A stretch of 64,000 bases of DNA from Tetracentron sinense (GCA_015143295.1 CM026563.1:7178531-7242530); one strand, 5' to 3'. Shown: positions 11,601-25,089, counted from the stretch's first letter. The notes: generated from the letters alone by a model not told the origin. Numbers and translations are program-made.

Positions 11601-12133
11601 AACCAAGTCACATGATGTTAAGCAACGATGTCTACATGCATAACTGCACATATAATTTGATTTGTAGAAACATTAATTTAGATTAGGTAGGTGGCCCGTG
11701 AGCGTTGGGGGTTAGCTCTGTTATATCCAAGACCAAGAAGCGAACATAAAGGATGAGCACACACATACATTTCTTGTCCAAGAGGGGAAGTCCCACCGCA
11801 CTCTATGTATTGTGATTCGTTGGTAACCAAATCTGGTGTCACACTCACCACATGGTTAGCTCTCCTACCCCAACCACACGCCATTAACTAATGAGACAGA
11901 TCTCTGAAGCTTCGTACTGCTCAAACCTCACTCCATATCCATTCTCGAAATCTCAGAATAACAAGTTCAGTAGAATATATTGGGAGATGGGTTTTTCTAG
12001 GAAGTGAGCTTTTGCTATTTTTTTCGTAGATTCTTTCTGCTTGAGAGGAGATTGTGAAGAATCGCTTATCGAGTAAAGGGTCGTCTTGTTTTTTCGTTTT
12101 GGGAACTGGGTTTCTCTTTTTTCATCTTATAAG

Positions 12134-15100
12134 ATGAAGGTGACTGTTGTTTCTCGGAGCGGCAGAGAAATCATCAAGGGTGGGCTTGATCTCAATGATG
12201 GGGTTTGCTTGCTACTCTTTCTCTTGGGGCTTTTGTTTAATTTTTTTCTCAATTTTCTTTGATTCTCTCTTCGATTTTTACTATGTAACCTGTTTGTGGA
12301 AATTATGAAAAGGGTTTTTGTTTCTATCTTTTAATTTTATGTTTGGAGTTTTGGGGTTTATGATATTGCCTTTGGATCTGAAGTTATCAGATGTTTTAAT
12401 TTCTTTATGGGTGTTTTGCAGGCTACGGTGACTGATCTACATGAGGCTATTTATCGTCGAAGTAAGTACTGGAAATGCTTCCGTTACTGTTAAAGTGTAA
12501 ATGATGATTAACTTGTGGGTTTATTAGGTTTTTATTTTTGGTTAGAGGGTTTATTAGGTTTAGAACTAGTAATTTTGTAAGGAGAACATCTTTACTTTAT
12601 GCTTAATTTTCTAGTTCGATTGTTGAAAGCAACCATAGCAATAAATCTCAATCCAGCTTGTTATTCTTCTCTTGAAAATCGGAATAGATTTGGAATGCTG
12701 GGTAGTTATGTCATCCAAGGTTTCAAATTTCAACGAAGTTCCAAGAATATTTTTTAAAAAAAAATATTCTGGCAATTTCAAAATTATTGACAAATCAGAA
12801 TTCCAATCAATTTCAGCTAAATATCATACAATTTTTTCAAGTATTTCAACAAAATTTTTGAGAAGTTCCAAAACTCTGAAATTTCTTTTCGATTTCAAAC
12901 AGGAAATTGATGCCGGAACATTTTCGCTGCAATTTAAATTGTCTTTTGTATAGTTGTGTTTCCATGGAAATAAAAATCGCCGAAATTGATACGAAATGGG
13001 CGATAATATAGGTATCGGTAGTCCCCTATATGATCTTTATATTGATACAAAACGAGCGATACGTATTGCTTATTAGTTATTTATGTTTTAATTCATTGTG
13101 TTTGCTACTTTGTTTTTGAGTCTCTTCCCATGACTTTATATTTGGTTCCTAAAACTCATTAGGAACTTATTTGCAGGGTAAAAAATATAATAGTTGTTCG
13201 CTCTATTCCGTCCTTCCATTTTTTCTCTCATTATCAACTTACTAAGTTCGGTAGGAGACAGTTTTGTTCTTCTTCCCTGTCCCAAAAGCGATATAGTGCA
13301 TTTGTAGATATGTTCTTTTTTTCCTTTCCTCTTTACCATTTAGTGATGCATCCTAAACATTTAAGGATTGGAACACCATGTAATTTTGATCCATATATGC
13401 TCATTCTCAATAGGAAAAAGTAACAAACATTTAAATCAAATTATTTCTCATTCAATTTCCCCTTTTATTTCCTATCTAGTAACTTTTCAACATTTGAGCA
13501 TTAACAGAAATATATAAATAAAGATGAGAAAAAGGGGAACGAGTACAAGAGAAGGAGAAACTGGAAATAGATGATGAGAAAACAAAGGAGCAAATGATAG
13601 TGAAAAAATGGTGAGTGTGTGAGAGAGCAATCATTTATGAAGAAGCTAATAACTTACCTATTTTAAGATTTGACTAGTTTCCAATGTTTTGCTTCCTGCC
13701 TTTGTTGCTCTCTTGTTTGAGGAAACCATTGAAGGCTCTTTTCCTCTTTTCTTGTGTTTCCTCTTGTTAATAGTGTAGACACATTTCTGTGAAAAAATAT
13801 ATGGACTTTCCAATTAAAAGAAAGAAACAAGAAGACTGGAATAGAAAGAAAATAAAAAAATGTGAGCAAGAATATAGCAGGTGATTCGATTATCAAATAA
13901 ATATTTAATAAATAAAGCTAATTGATTTTGAGGACTATATGCTTACAAATAGTGACTTCTACGTAGTGCTGGTATGAGCTTGGACTTTGGAGGAGGAAAC
14001 CAGAATTGTTCTATTTTTTCTGACCATCCACAAGAATGAGATATGTGGTTACAATCATCAGATGGCTAGATTTTTGGCCCAGGAAAACTCCTAGATGGAC
14101 CCCATCCCTCCTACTTTCTTGGTAACAGTAGGTTCTAGGGAGGACAGCTCCTCATCTTCCTCTTCTGACTTGATTATTCCTCTTACTATTGTCGTTCCTT
14201 TCTAGAAATCACAGATCTGAGAGTTAACAGGATGCTTCTTTTACATTTATTTTTTGTATTAGAGGAGTAGGCCATGGTTTACATTGCATGGGCACATCAT
14301 TTGCAGCTGCGTACTTATGTCAGGTATGCAGTGAATTGTTGAATCACCCAAACACTATTTGGATTAAGACACCCCAATGAGCATAACCCGTGTCATATTT
14401 ACATGTAGACAATCTTTTGGAGGTTCACCAAGTTTTGATGAAATAAGTATTCATACTGAAATACTCAACTCAAAATCGATTTCAGTTCCAGAATCTTGTT
14501 ATGCAACTTCTTCTTTTTTCTTCAAGGGATTGATCACTTGTTCATGTTTTGATTTGCTACTTTTCTGTAAATTTCAGTTATTATTGAGAATAGTAGACAG
14601 ATATTTGTTCTGGTCTTGTTAATCTTATGTAACACCATTTTAGATTAATTTATAAGCAAATACATTTTTGATTGGCTCCCAGCCAAATCCCATAGTATTC
14701 ATTGATAGGTAGTGTGGAGCCTGTCCGGACTGAACATCCTACCTCTGTTCTTGCTAAATTTTTTCGGGGGTTAGGGGTACTCTAGTACTTTTGCATTTTG
14801 TTATGTAGCCCTAATAGTATTAAGCATCTGGATTAGATCGCAACTTTTATTTTTCTCTCTTGCTCCTGATCATAGTGAAATCTCGGTGACTCCTTGGAAG
14901 TACCTCAACTTGAGGGAACCACGTAAATATGGTTTTCTTGTGTGTGTTCTTGTCATGGTTTTAAAAAACGCCGAAACCGTTACGTAACGGTTTCGGTGAA
15001 CACCGTTACCCGTTACCGTTACGTTACACCTACATATTTTTTTTTAAAAATTTTTATTTATTGTGATTTTTTAAGCAAAAAAAAAAACTCCGTAAAGGCC

Positions 15101-17413
15101 GAAACCGTTACGTAACGGCGTTACGTAACGGTTTCGGCCGTGTCCGTTACGGTGTCCGAAACCGTTTTTTTGAACCTTGGTTCTTGTTGTATATTTCTGT
15201 TTATTTTTCGTATGTCACAGATCCTGTTATGGGTTTATTCCCTAACATTCATTACTTTATTCTATGCTCTCTATGTCGGTCTTAGAGCATTGAGACGATT
15301 TTCATTCGAAGGTGGGTTTAGTTTCGGTCAGTCCTTTTTGCAAACTCCTCCTTTATTGTCTTCCATCCAAGGTTGTTGAACTCACTGCTTTGTATTTAAC
15401 AAGAGGATTGTAATTGGATATATGGTATGTATTTCATGTATCCAGTGACAGGGACATAACAATAGTAGACTGTGTTGTGCTTTCCTATATTAAACCTTTC
15501 TATTGAGAATATTAGATTTTAAATGCTCTAGAACGACTTAGAAAGAAAACATGGGTGTGTCAGCATCGGAATCCCAAGCCCCGAAGTATCTAATCCAACA
15601 TGTGCGAGAAAGTACCCTTCCTTTGTTCAACTAAGAGAAGCTAGTCATTTTGTTTTTTTATCCCATAAATTTGCAATTATTATGATGTTGATTGTTGTTA
15701 TAGGAGTATTCACTTATTTATTTTCCATCTTTATTTTATTTTTTTAAATATGAGGAGCTGTACATCTCAAATGCTGTTGATAACCTGATTCCACTGGCTT
15801 ACATCAACAGCCAAAAAATACTATCCATCTAGACAACGCCTGACCCTCCCTGTCCAATCTGGGACCAAGGAGAAGCCTGTTGTCCTCAACTCCAGGAAAA
15901 ATGTCCAAGATTATTGTGGCGGGAACTCAGACAACTTAACTGTGGTGTTCAAGGACTTGGGCCCTCAGGTTTCCTACCGTATACTTTTCTTCTGGGAGTA
16001 CTTGGGTCCTCTGATCATCTATCCCATCTTCTACTTCTTTCCGGTGTACCAGTACTTTGGCTACAAAGTAGAGCGCGTCATCCACCCAGTCCAGACATAT
16101 GCCTTGTACTATTGGTGCTTCCACTACTTCAAACGTATTATGGAAACATTCTTTGTGCACAGGTTCAGTCATGCAACTTCACCCCTCGCCAATGTGTTCC
16201 GGAACTGTGCTTATTACTGGACCTTTGGCTCATATATTGCTTACTACATGAACCACCCGCTTTATACCCCTGTGAGCGACCTCCAGATGAAGATCGGGTT
16301 TGGCTTCGGGTTGATCTGTCAAGTTGCAAATTTCTATTGCCATCTCTTGCTGAGGAATCTTCGGAGGCCTGAGGGCAGCGGAGGGTACCAAATCCCAAGT
16401 GGGTTTTTGTTCAATATAGTGACTTGTGCAAATTACACCACAGAGATCTATCAATGGTTGGGCTTCAATATCGCAACACAAACATTTGCTGGTTATGTGT
16501 TCCTTGTGGTGGCCGCTTTTATTATGACTAACTGGGCCCTTGCAAAGCACCGCCGTTTAAAGAAGGTAACTGTTAGTTGCTATCTTGCTCATATGCATTC
16601 ATGCATTTTTTTTCTGCAGATGATAATCTGGTACTCCTCTGTCTTATTATATTTTGCCCCCTACACATTGCCAGGGCAGAGCCAGGATTCACTTGCAGGG
16701 GGGCTAACAATGGGGGTTCAGGGCATAGTCCCCGATTTTCTTTTCAGGGCCAAGTTCATGTGCCATTATAATTTATGCCTGTTTGTGTCCGTTTGTAAAG
16801 AATAATTTGTTTCTCAGAAGTTTAGGGGGGGGCTAGAGCTCCCGTCTCCCCGACTCCGCTCCTCTCACAGGCTATAAATACTGTAGTAAAAAAAAAATTC
16901 TAAAATTTCAAGGGGGGCTTCAGCCCCCGTGGGCCCCATGTGGCTCTGCCCCTCCGCACATTGGCACTACAGATTTAGGATGACATAAGTTCATTGGACC
17001 CATATACAGGAATAAAATAAAATAGCACAGCAGTACATGTGCCATATATACCAGGAGGGAAATCCCTTCGGTTACTGCCATGCCAAGAATTGAACTGAGA
17101 AACTATCCAATCAAAAGAATGTCATGGATCAAATGGTTATAATAGCCTGATCCATTTTGGTATTATCTTTTTAGTGTGTTGGACCCATCAGCGTGTCCCG
17201 CTCTGAATGGTCTGGCGTACATTTGTGCCAAATTATATACATATCTGGAGTCTACAAAATGAGAACCTGAAATTCATCTATTTTTCCTTTCCTCTGTTTT
17301 CATAGCTTCTTGTTTCTTACTTTGAACATTTACTTGGTCTGCAGTTGTTCGATGGGAAGGAGGGAAGGCTAAAGTATCCACGACGATGGGTGATACTACC
17401 TCCGTTCCTGTAG
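12134..17413 (+). CDS. ECR: Very-long-chain enoyl-CoA reductase (ECR/CER10/TSC13)
   Basis: This enzyme makes the last, NADPH-dependent trans-2-enoyl-CoA reduction of each very-long-chain fatty acid elongation cycle in the ER, feeding wax, sphingolipid and storage-lipid synthesis. Exons are 12134-12202, 12422-12461, 15811-16565 and 17345-17413. They join in phase to 310 residues, the length of the Arabidopsis protein. The N-terminus ([13 protein letters not shown]) is the ubiquitin-like domain of the family. The membrane steroid-reductase-type domain follows, with [20 protein letters not shown] holding the conserved Lys-Arg pair at 144-145, [19 protein letters not shown], and the C-terminal ending WVILPPFL. 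The first intron begins GTTTGC, a weak donor, but the neighbouring codons ([12 protein letters not shown]) fit the family. Intron 2 (3,349 bp) and intron 3 (779 bp) contain transposons. No break is seen. Confidence 0.97.
12716..13040. mobile_element. hAT-type fragment in ECR intron 2
   Basis: It starts CAAGGTTTCAAATTTCAACG, close to the termini of the 5-kb hAT element, and continues with many AATTTC/GAAATT motifs. No matching right end or duplication was found, so it is a truncated or decayed relative. Confidence 0.45.
14954..15179. mobile_element. 226-bp hAT MITE with GTTACGTAAC palindromes
   Basis: The left end CATGGTTTTAAAAAACG and the right end, read inward, CAAGGTTCAAAAAAACGG are flanked by identical octamers GTTCTTGT (14946-14953 and 15180-15187). 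Just inside each end are arrays of CCGTTACGTAACGG, a perfect 14-base palindrome, and GAAACCGTTACG. It lies in ECR intron 2. Confidence 0.92.
16672..16956. mobile_element. 285-bp GGGGCAGAGCC-family hAT-like MITE in ECR intron 3
   Basis: The ends are CAGGGCAGAGCCAGG and, read inward from the right, CGGAGGGGCAGAGCCACATG. The flanking octamers CACATTGC (16664-16671) and CACATTGG (16957-16964) match at 7 of 8 positions. The interior contains GGGGGGCTAACAATGGGG and GGGGGGCTTCAGCCCCC, as in the copy at 45477-45771. Confidence 0.8.
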
Positions 17414-17719
17414 AAGTGACTGGCAACCTGCCTTTTGATTGGTCTCTTTGGCACAAAGTCTCAAATTAAACAGCATGGTTTCAGTATTGTTTAAGGTCAA
17501 ATGATATTTGCTAGATTTTAAGAAGAGATCAAAATTGCATCCTTCTTTTATCTGCATAATCTTCTATCTTCCATTTAGACAGTATGGACTATTTGAATTA
17601 GATCCAATTGTTAGGAAACTTTAGAATGTTTAAGCTTTGGGAGTTCTTCTTTTTCTTTCGTATCAAATTGTTTGGGGAGTCCCCTCAAAACTTGTTAATT
17701 TAATAGTGTTGTTTGATGG

Positions 17720-18287
17720 CTTCTGGCGTATCTTTGAGATGTTATTTTGATTATGGATTTTCAAGGTTTGTTCCCTTTTATTTACCTGCTTTGATCTGAA
17801 TGTTTTACTTAACAGTCCTGGCACAACACCAACCACCAGCTAACTGAGTGAGAAATTAAACTAGGTGGATCTGAAGTTGCTGAACCATATGAGATAAATG
17901 TTCAAAACCTTTAATGACATGTGTATTCTGTGTTCATGAGGTTGATCATTTGCATATCGAATTTTCTCAAATGGGGGCTTGGAGGGATTTGTATGAATAA
18001 CTGCTTCTGGCGTATCTTTGAGATGTTATTTTGATTATGGATTTTCAAGGTTTGTTCCCTTTTATTTACCTACTTTGATCTGAATGTTTTACTTAACAGT
18101 CCTGGCACAACACCAACCACCAGCTAACTGAGTGAGAAATTAAACTAGGTGGATCTGAAGTTGCTGAACCATATGAGATAAATGTTCAAAACCTTTAATG
18201 ACATGTGTATTCTGTGTTCATGAGGTTGATCATTTGCATATCGAATTTTCTCAAATGGGGGCTTGGAGGGATTTGTATGAATAACTG
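17720..18287 (+). repeat. 284-bp tandem duplication downstream of ECR
   Basis: 17720-18003 and 18004-18287 are the same sequence, starting CTTCTGGCGTATC and ending GAATAACTG. I found one difference (CCTGCTT versus CCTACTT). The unit contains an acceptor-like CTTAACAG. It lies just after the ECR stop and may be in its 3' region. The low divergence implies a recent event. Confidence 0.95.
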
Positions 18288-19327
18288 TTCCTGGTTTCCG
18301 ATCTTTTTTTTCTCTTGTTTGAATGTTGCGAACACAATTACACATATAACACAATCAAATATCTTCACCTTTTCTCATCCATAGTCATTCACTCTCTTAG
18401 AAAACCATCTATTTCCTTTATAACAACATACCCCTTGAATCTTGATTACATTCAACAAAGATCTCATCAAAAAATGGAAAAAGATTGAAACAAAGAAGAA
18501 ACAGCTGTATTAGCAACACCATTAGCATGGATGAGGGCTCTTTCAGGTGTGGAATTTCTCATACAAGAACACATTTGGTGACGAAAATACACACCGATAT
18601 CGTTTTGTGTAGGCCATTCTCACTTTCGAAGATCATTCTTTCCTGCAATGGTATGGACTGTATGGTTTAGTCCGTCTGACTTTCATTGGTGCTGGTGGGC
18701 ATTTTTCCTGGCTGACTGGGATTTTGTCATCACAAGATGCTGGGGCTCAGACACCACAGATTGGTACTGAGATGGCAAATATTTCAAACATTCTTTCCTT
18801 CTGTCTTTTGGCAGTTGGGTTGTGGATTTAGTTTGTGCAGATTGCCATTGTTGGATCATTGGAGATTCTGGATCTAATGACAGTTTCATGTTTGGAACCC
18901 ATATTTGTAATTGCTGACCGTGAATTCTCCCACCCATAATATTTTCCACCTGGATTTGTTCATCTTCTGAATGCTCGATTCCAGTATTTTTCTTCAACTG
19001 AACTAGACTACATACATTGTTCTAGATTGAAGGCTCTAATTAGCTTGGTTTAGTAAGGTAGTTATAACTACTTTTTATATATCCTTTACACTCTCAATAA
19101 TGGCATTTCATTAATCTCCGAATGAGCCTGTTATTTGCAGAAAGGTGAAGGCCAACTTTGGCATTCATACCAGCTGAAAAATCGCTCCCAGTGTTCCTTT
19201 TCATTGCACCGGGGCTCGGCTCTGTGATTCGTAAGAACTATATTACCCATATATACCTTATGTTCTAGGATAAAACTTTGTCCGACGAAAAAAAAAATAA
19301 TCGCCTGTCTTACTGAAACTGGAGCAT
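18288..19327. other. Intergenic region between convergent ECR and WD40 genes
   Basis: It lies between the 3' ends of two convergent genes. A minus-strand open frame at 18997-18683 (104 codons, Gln/Ser-rich, no recognised domain) has an acceptor-like CTAGTTCAG upstream near 19007. It could be a stray exon, a gene relic or chance. Nothing else is supported. Confidence 0.35.
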
Positions 19328-22300
19328 CTATGTAAGGTCTCTGAAAAGATTGGTTTGGCGGCCAAGCCGTAGCGGTAGCCCTAAATTTTGATATGTCCTG
19401 ATCTCACCACCCAACCCTGCTGTCACAACCACCATACCCCATGCTGTTGCTTGGATACTAGTTCTACCATTACTACTACCGCTATCAAACCACGACCGAG
19501 ATGAAGATGATGAAGAATTGCCCGAAGTGGATATGGATGGTGAATCATCGTACTTGAAAGAAGTGGAAGCAAATGAGGAGCTGCTGCCATGTTCAGATTC
19601 TTTATTGAGCTCCTCCTTTGGGTAGGTTGACGCCCTCTCTAATACGCCGCTCTTCTTCGGAAGAGGAGGCAAATGTCTCCTACTGCTGCTGGTGCTCATT
19701 AAGGCATCTTCAAGGGTTTGAGCTCCATTTGAGGGTGGTGGTTGGGTGGTGGTGCGTTTTGAGTGTCTCTTGGAATGCAAAGGTATAGTTGGTGGCTCAC
19801 CCTTGATACAACCAGGCCAAGGAATTGCGACGGACACGTCTCTGCACTGGAAGTGTTCGTGAGTCCGAGTAGTAATCAAACCTTTGCTTTTTCCGCCACC
19901 CACATTGCGAATCTCATCGCGCTTCCATACATATACTTGGGAATCCTCACTTGCACATACTACATATTTCCCGTCTGCTGTGAATGATGCTGATATTTGG
20001 CTGCTGGTATTACGAAATCCTGTCAACCAATCCCATTTCTATATTTATAAAAAAAAACAGACAAAATTTTACATATAGATAGAGATTATGATGATGATGA
20101 ACCTGTGAACTTGTGGATGATGTCTGAACCATCGAAGATCCGGATTCTTGAATCAGCAGATGTAATTAGCACTTCAGATGGATTCCCTGGTGCAAACTGC
20201 TCAATGACAAATTAGTCTAATTATGTTTGAATTAGAGTAAAACCAAAGTTCAGTAAAATAATAGTTTGTTAATAGCATTCATATCATAAATATAAAGAGA
20301 GAGAATTCCAAGGATTTTAGGACCTGGAGATGAATAGCATTACCTGGAAGCCAGTAATCTTTTTGGCATGAGACTTCTTTTTGTTCCGGACATCTATCAG
20401 ACCTTGCTGCTGTAGTTTGCATTCTGAATTACCAGAGAAAATGGACATAAACATAGACATTTATACATACTGATTTTAGCTTTCTGCTTTGCAAATATAC
20501 ACAGTTTTTGCTACTGCTTTTGTGCAAAAAATTAATACATTCTGTAGCTGTTTGCTCAATCAAATCCTTTATAAAGTATATTATGATTCAGTGAATTCCC
20601 CTAATACTGCGGCTACATAAGCAAGTGCGATTATTTAGATTTCACATAAATATTTGGTATTAAGTTTTAAGGTAATCGAGATGATCTACTGATTCTAGCA
20701 GGAAAATGGGAAGTCTTTGAAGGTCTGAATTAATGGTGATAATATTTTATAACCAGTTCGACAAGTCTAGAGAAAAAAAAAAAAAGAATGCAAGCAACCA
20801 CACAATGGAAACAACGATATACGTGGTTCGGCAAGATGCCTACATCCACGGGTTAAACCGGCTAAGAGAGATTACCATATAAACAAACTCTCTCGAAACC
20901 CTCTCTGACAGCCCTAGAAAAACCCCATAATTGCAACCTCAAAGAAAACCCTTATATACCTAAGAGACAAAACAGGTCAAAATACCCAAAAGGGGTTGGG
21001 TGGGGAAATCCCTGCCCATCCCTCCAAACCCATTGCCCATTAATCGGGTTGCATCGGGTTGATACCATTGTCATCAAGAATCCGAGTAAGATTCATGACA
21101 ACTTCCCAACAAACCCATATGCTGAATTTAAGCCATACACAACATAATACACTTGATCTTTTAACAACTGATATAGTAAGAATAAGCAGTGAAGATTCAA
21201 AAAATTAAACAATGGGTAATGCATATCTTGAAGTATAAAAGGAGAGATTAGCATGATGGCTCATACCAGATGTGTTGTACAAACGGCAACTCCCTTTGTG
21301 CGAACCAACTAGCGCACCCTTAAATGACAAAACAAATAATCCATCACCAATTGAATGAAACAATGTTTGAGTTCTGTGTTTACAGTAGTACTTGGAAACT
21401 CTTAAAAGATAAACTACAATGTTTATTTTTTTCGAAGTTGGGGCGTTTGGCATCAATTCTGGTAATTCTCACATTCTGAAAGGAGTTCATTTTTATAAGT
21501 TTAGATTCTTATAATTAATTCTATGCAAAGAACTTGTTTAACAACTGATAGTCCGAGTCAATTATGAAAAAAAGAAACAACAGAATCCCGTTTGGATGGA
21601 TAAAAATTGAAGAAAAACAATAATATTATTGTAGGCAATAAATATGGTTATATTCATCATACATTAATAAGTGTCATAAAATATCCAAAATTTTATTTTG
21701 TCCCGTCTATCTCGTTTTTACACTTATCTCGTCCGTTTTAAGCACGCTTCTCAGATTTAATTCTGAGAAGCATCTTTTTTTCTTCTGCTAAAATTGTGCA
21801 AAATACGAACGATTCTTAAAATTTTTCTCTAAAAATGAATTGTGAAACGCCTTTACACTGTTTATGTTCCTGGGATAAGGAAAATCACTCCCGGTGAATG
21901 ATGTCAAACGACCCCCAAGTAATTTACTGAGCCTGGGCTCTGAACTTCGTTGGCTTCAAGTCGAATTTCTAGTAATCGACTTTGATCCAAAAAGCACCCA
22001 AGCTCAAGTCAGTATTAAACTCAACGAAGTAGCCAACTGAGTATTTCAAGTGAAAACAAGACTGCAATATCATCATAGCTGAACCTGGCCGTCGGGAGTG
22101 TAGCAGGCAGCTGTAACCATTTCATGAAGATCGGTCCAGTCCACAACTAGTCGATCTGGTATACTCCATATGCGAACCTTTGCATCAAGTGAGCCACTGA
22201 TGAAATATCTATCATCTATTGGGTTGAACTGTATACAAGTCACTGCCCAACCAAATCCAAAAGGAAAGCAAAAGTAAATTAGAAAGAAATAATACACTAC

Positions 22301-25089
22301 ATACTCATGTTCTGATTATAGTGAAGTATGGCATGGAATATATTGAGTCTGAACTGAACACAGTCACAACATGGTTAGGCGTCTCACCGTAGTCATTGTG
22401 TGCAAACAACTTTAAACAACTCTTGCTTTCCATATCCCATAACCTAACAGTTTTGTCCATTGAAGAAGAAAGCAGTTGCTGCAAATCAATGAACTAGTTA
22501 CTTGACTGGCGTAAAAAATCATCTAATATTGTTATATCAAAGGTGTAACAATTTGTGTTACATCATTAGGGGATATCACAGGGGAAAAAAATACATTAAT
22601 ATATATCTATCTGTAGATTCACATTTCTGGTGAAAGAGACCTTAGTACAATGCCAAATTATGAAGCCTAACGCTTGGAGTTGACACTATCATCAATCGAT
22701 TTCCTTCTCACCATAATTGTGTCTGGGGGAGACAGACTAGAGGATTTTTTTAATGGAGCTTTCGGGTTCTCGCCTTGTTTGTTCATGAGTTTTCTATGGA
22801 GCAAAATTGAGGATCACTTGTTATGCTCAAGAACTTAAGTTCATGTGCCGAGATGATGGTCTTTGATTGGATGATTGTTCCTCTTTGTCTATGTCAATAA
22901 GGTCATTTGAGATCAAATGGTAGGGCAAATTTCACTAAATGGTGTTCTTCACATGGGAAGAACATGCTTATTGTTTTCAGATGTATCGATAAAATCTGTC
23001 AGGCTTATCTTGACTTACCGGAGATCTTGAAATTCATTACAGTAAGTGGGGTCTCACATTTTAACACAACTTTGAAGTTTCCTAACAACCAGTGATTGTA
23101 TTTTTCTCTGTGATTTGAAAGATTTTCACTATATTTTCCTACATCACTCATAAAGTTCTTCATTCTAATTAATGGTCCCTTTTTTTGTTGAGACTTCTAA
23201 AGCATGGCACTTTGCACTTCATCATGTTAGCTGCTTGGAAATTTAAGTCACTTTGTCAAGGTTTCTAATTACAAGATTAATTCTTACTATCATGAGATTT
23301 CATGTCTTATGTTTTTTTTATGAGAATTGAAATCATTCATTTTGCTGCATTTGAAGTCTCACGGGAATTGCAACCCAAGAGATAAAAAGCACAATCCATC
23401 TAGTTCTCAAAAGAAAATGCATATTGTCAAATGACAAAACTGCAAAGTGCCCGACTTTATAAATCTCTGCAAAAGAATGGACCTAAGTGGCATTTGAAAT
23501 ATCATTTCTAGAGTAGCAGGGCCAATGAACATATCACAGTAAGGTAGGAGGCTTACCTGAGACTTGGACCAAGAGAGGTCCAAAACATCATCCAGGTGAC
23601 CTTGGAAGGAGCACACCGGTTTCTCCGAGAGCGAGAAAACAGTTTCTGGCACAACCACATAGTCAGGGATTATGCTTCCCTTTCTGCTGCTAGACGAAAC
23701 TTTTCCCCTTCTCGCTAGAGGAGGTTGATCAGAGAAACTACCAGTCATTGAGTGAAGCGATGTAGAATTCTCTTCATCATGAGGTCTTGACGGCGTGACA
23801 TCACAATTGAGCACTTCCCATATATGAATTATGCGATCTTCGCCTGCACTCGCAAGGTAACGAGTATCAAAACTAAATCTTATAGTCCAAATTGAGCCCT
23901 TATGAGCCTGAATTTCTTGACACAAATGCAAACCAGTTAGCTCCTTGAAGGATTTCCCATGTTGACGAACTTTTATCCATTCAGAGGAAGAATTCTTGTT
24001 GGATCGCTGTTCCATTAACGATAGATGCTCCCTCTCCTTGTCCCCAATGAATCCAGTCATGGAATTTGCCACCCCCTTTATGTTCTTCAACAAAGCAACT
24101 CCCCTTCTCTTGCTGAATCTGAAGCTCTTACTTAGATAATTCACACCGACCTTTCTCTCGCTACCGCCGATGCTGTCATCGAGAACTCTAGACATGTTTT
24201 CTCGACGCATCAGCTCCTTAACAATGGGGGAATAGCCAACACACTTCTCAAATTCCTCCAGGGTAAGCTGCTTCCCAGTTTGAAGATCACTGAGTCTGTT
24301 CCACATTCCATCTTCATCAAATTCATTGACAATGAACTCCTTACCTGTGTCCAAATTCTTTATCAAAAAGAAAGCACCAAAACGGCTATTCGACGACATT
24401 GCACCATTGGTGCTACTTGCAGACCCTTTTTCGATTTCCTTCCTGGACAGCCTAATTGAATTAGCATGTAACCGCGAATTGCGATCGGATAATGCCGAAG
24501 AAGAACGCTTAAGACACTTTGTTGGGGTAACACCGATAATTTCTTCTTTTCTAAGCTTGGCATTTGCCAAAGCTGATGCTATATCTCCTTCTGATCTGGA
24601 TCGAACAATCACAGTTTCGGGCGATGGTGAAGGTGAAGGTGAAGGTGAAGTTTCTTGCTTTAATTCTCCTGCCAATAATGGTGACAGCTGATGGGGTTCA
24701 TGTTCTATCGAAGTGAGCTTGAATTCAGCACTGGAGAGCCTGAGAAGCTCCTTGTCGCCGGATAACCCCATGCCTTGGAGGAGGCGCTTACGGCGCTCCT
24801 TAATTGAACCAGGCTCGGCCATCCAGACATTGTAGTCCTCGGACATGGATGATGTAGATGCCACCACCGACTCCGCAGCGAAGCTGCTGAATTCCTCGGG
24901 AGGAGCTGATGAAATGGCGGTGGCGAAGGAAATGCGGTTATCGTCGTAGTCTTCATCGGAGCCGGAAGAGGCTAAGTGAATGGAGACGGCGGAGGAAAGT
25001 CGATCGAAGGATTCAAAGAAGCGATCATCTTCGTCTTGGTTCATGATCAAGTCATCCCAGTTCATCGTCATCATCCTCCTGTCTGCCAT
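19328..25089 (-). CDS. WD40-repeat protein, WDR44-like plant family, 899 aa
   Basis: Function is unproven in plants. The animal relative WDR44 binds Rab11 on endosomes, and that role is not shown here. Exons on the minus strand are 25089-23557, 22478-22388, 22242-22085, 21318-21267, 20423-20344, 20196-20103 and 20019-19328. All have GT-AG borders, phases match, and they total 900 codons with TAG. The first about 385 residues are acidic, Ser-rich and disordered, with an SPSPSPSP run and a segment [24 protein letters not shown] typical of this plant family. Beta-propeller repeats start near residue 387: [20 protein letters not shown], then [69 protein letters not shown] and [18 protein letters not shown]. 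The propeller is followed by a Ser-rich insert and a last [20 protein letters not shown]. The intron at about 20424-21266 holds a solo LTR. No break is seen. Confidence 0.95.
20760..21111 (-). mobile_element. Probable solo LTR of a Copia-like element in a WD40-gene intron
   Basis: Read on the minus strand it begins TGTTGGGAAGTTGTC, has a TATA-like GGTATATAAGGG, then CCCGTGGATGTAGGC and CGAACCACGTATATC, a pattern common near Copia LTR ends in plants. A related block lies at 28560-28620. The start is clear, but the other end and the target duplication are not. Confidence 0.55.

Larger units (their letters stand above)
8605..12133. other. Intergenic DNA with MITE and SINE fragments
   Basis: No gene is seen. 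Around 8710-8800 there is an unusual GC-rich tract of repeated GGGCCGGGCC units. The rest contains the foldback elements and SINE listed separately, unassigned AT-rich DNA, and the start of the ECR transcript region: pyrimidine-rich leader-like sequence at about 12000-12133 just before the ECR ATG. Confidence 0.6.

Noticed and set aside
15914-16550. Several open frames overlapping ECR exon 3 in other frames
   Set aside because: The frame with conserved enoyl-CoA reductase motifs explains the region; the others have no motif or splice support.
16566-16805. Read-through of ECR exon 3 into its intron as a C-terminal extension
   Set aside because: A good donor (AAG|GTAACT) and the following exon giving the conserved ending WVILPPFL show that this is intron with a MITE.
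24326-24956. Open frames on both strands inside the first exon of the WD40 gene (24326-24691 plus, 24956-24705 minus and others)
   Set aside because: They are shadows of the 511-codon first exon, which has family motifs and correct splice joins.
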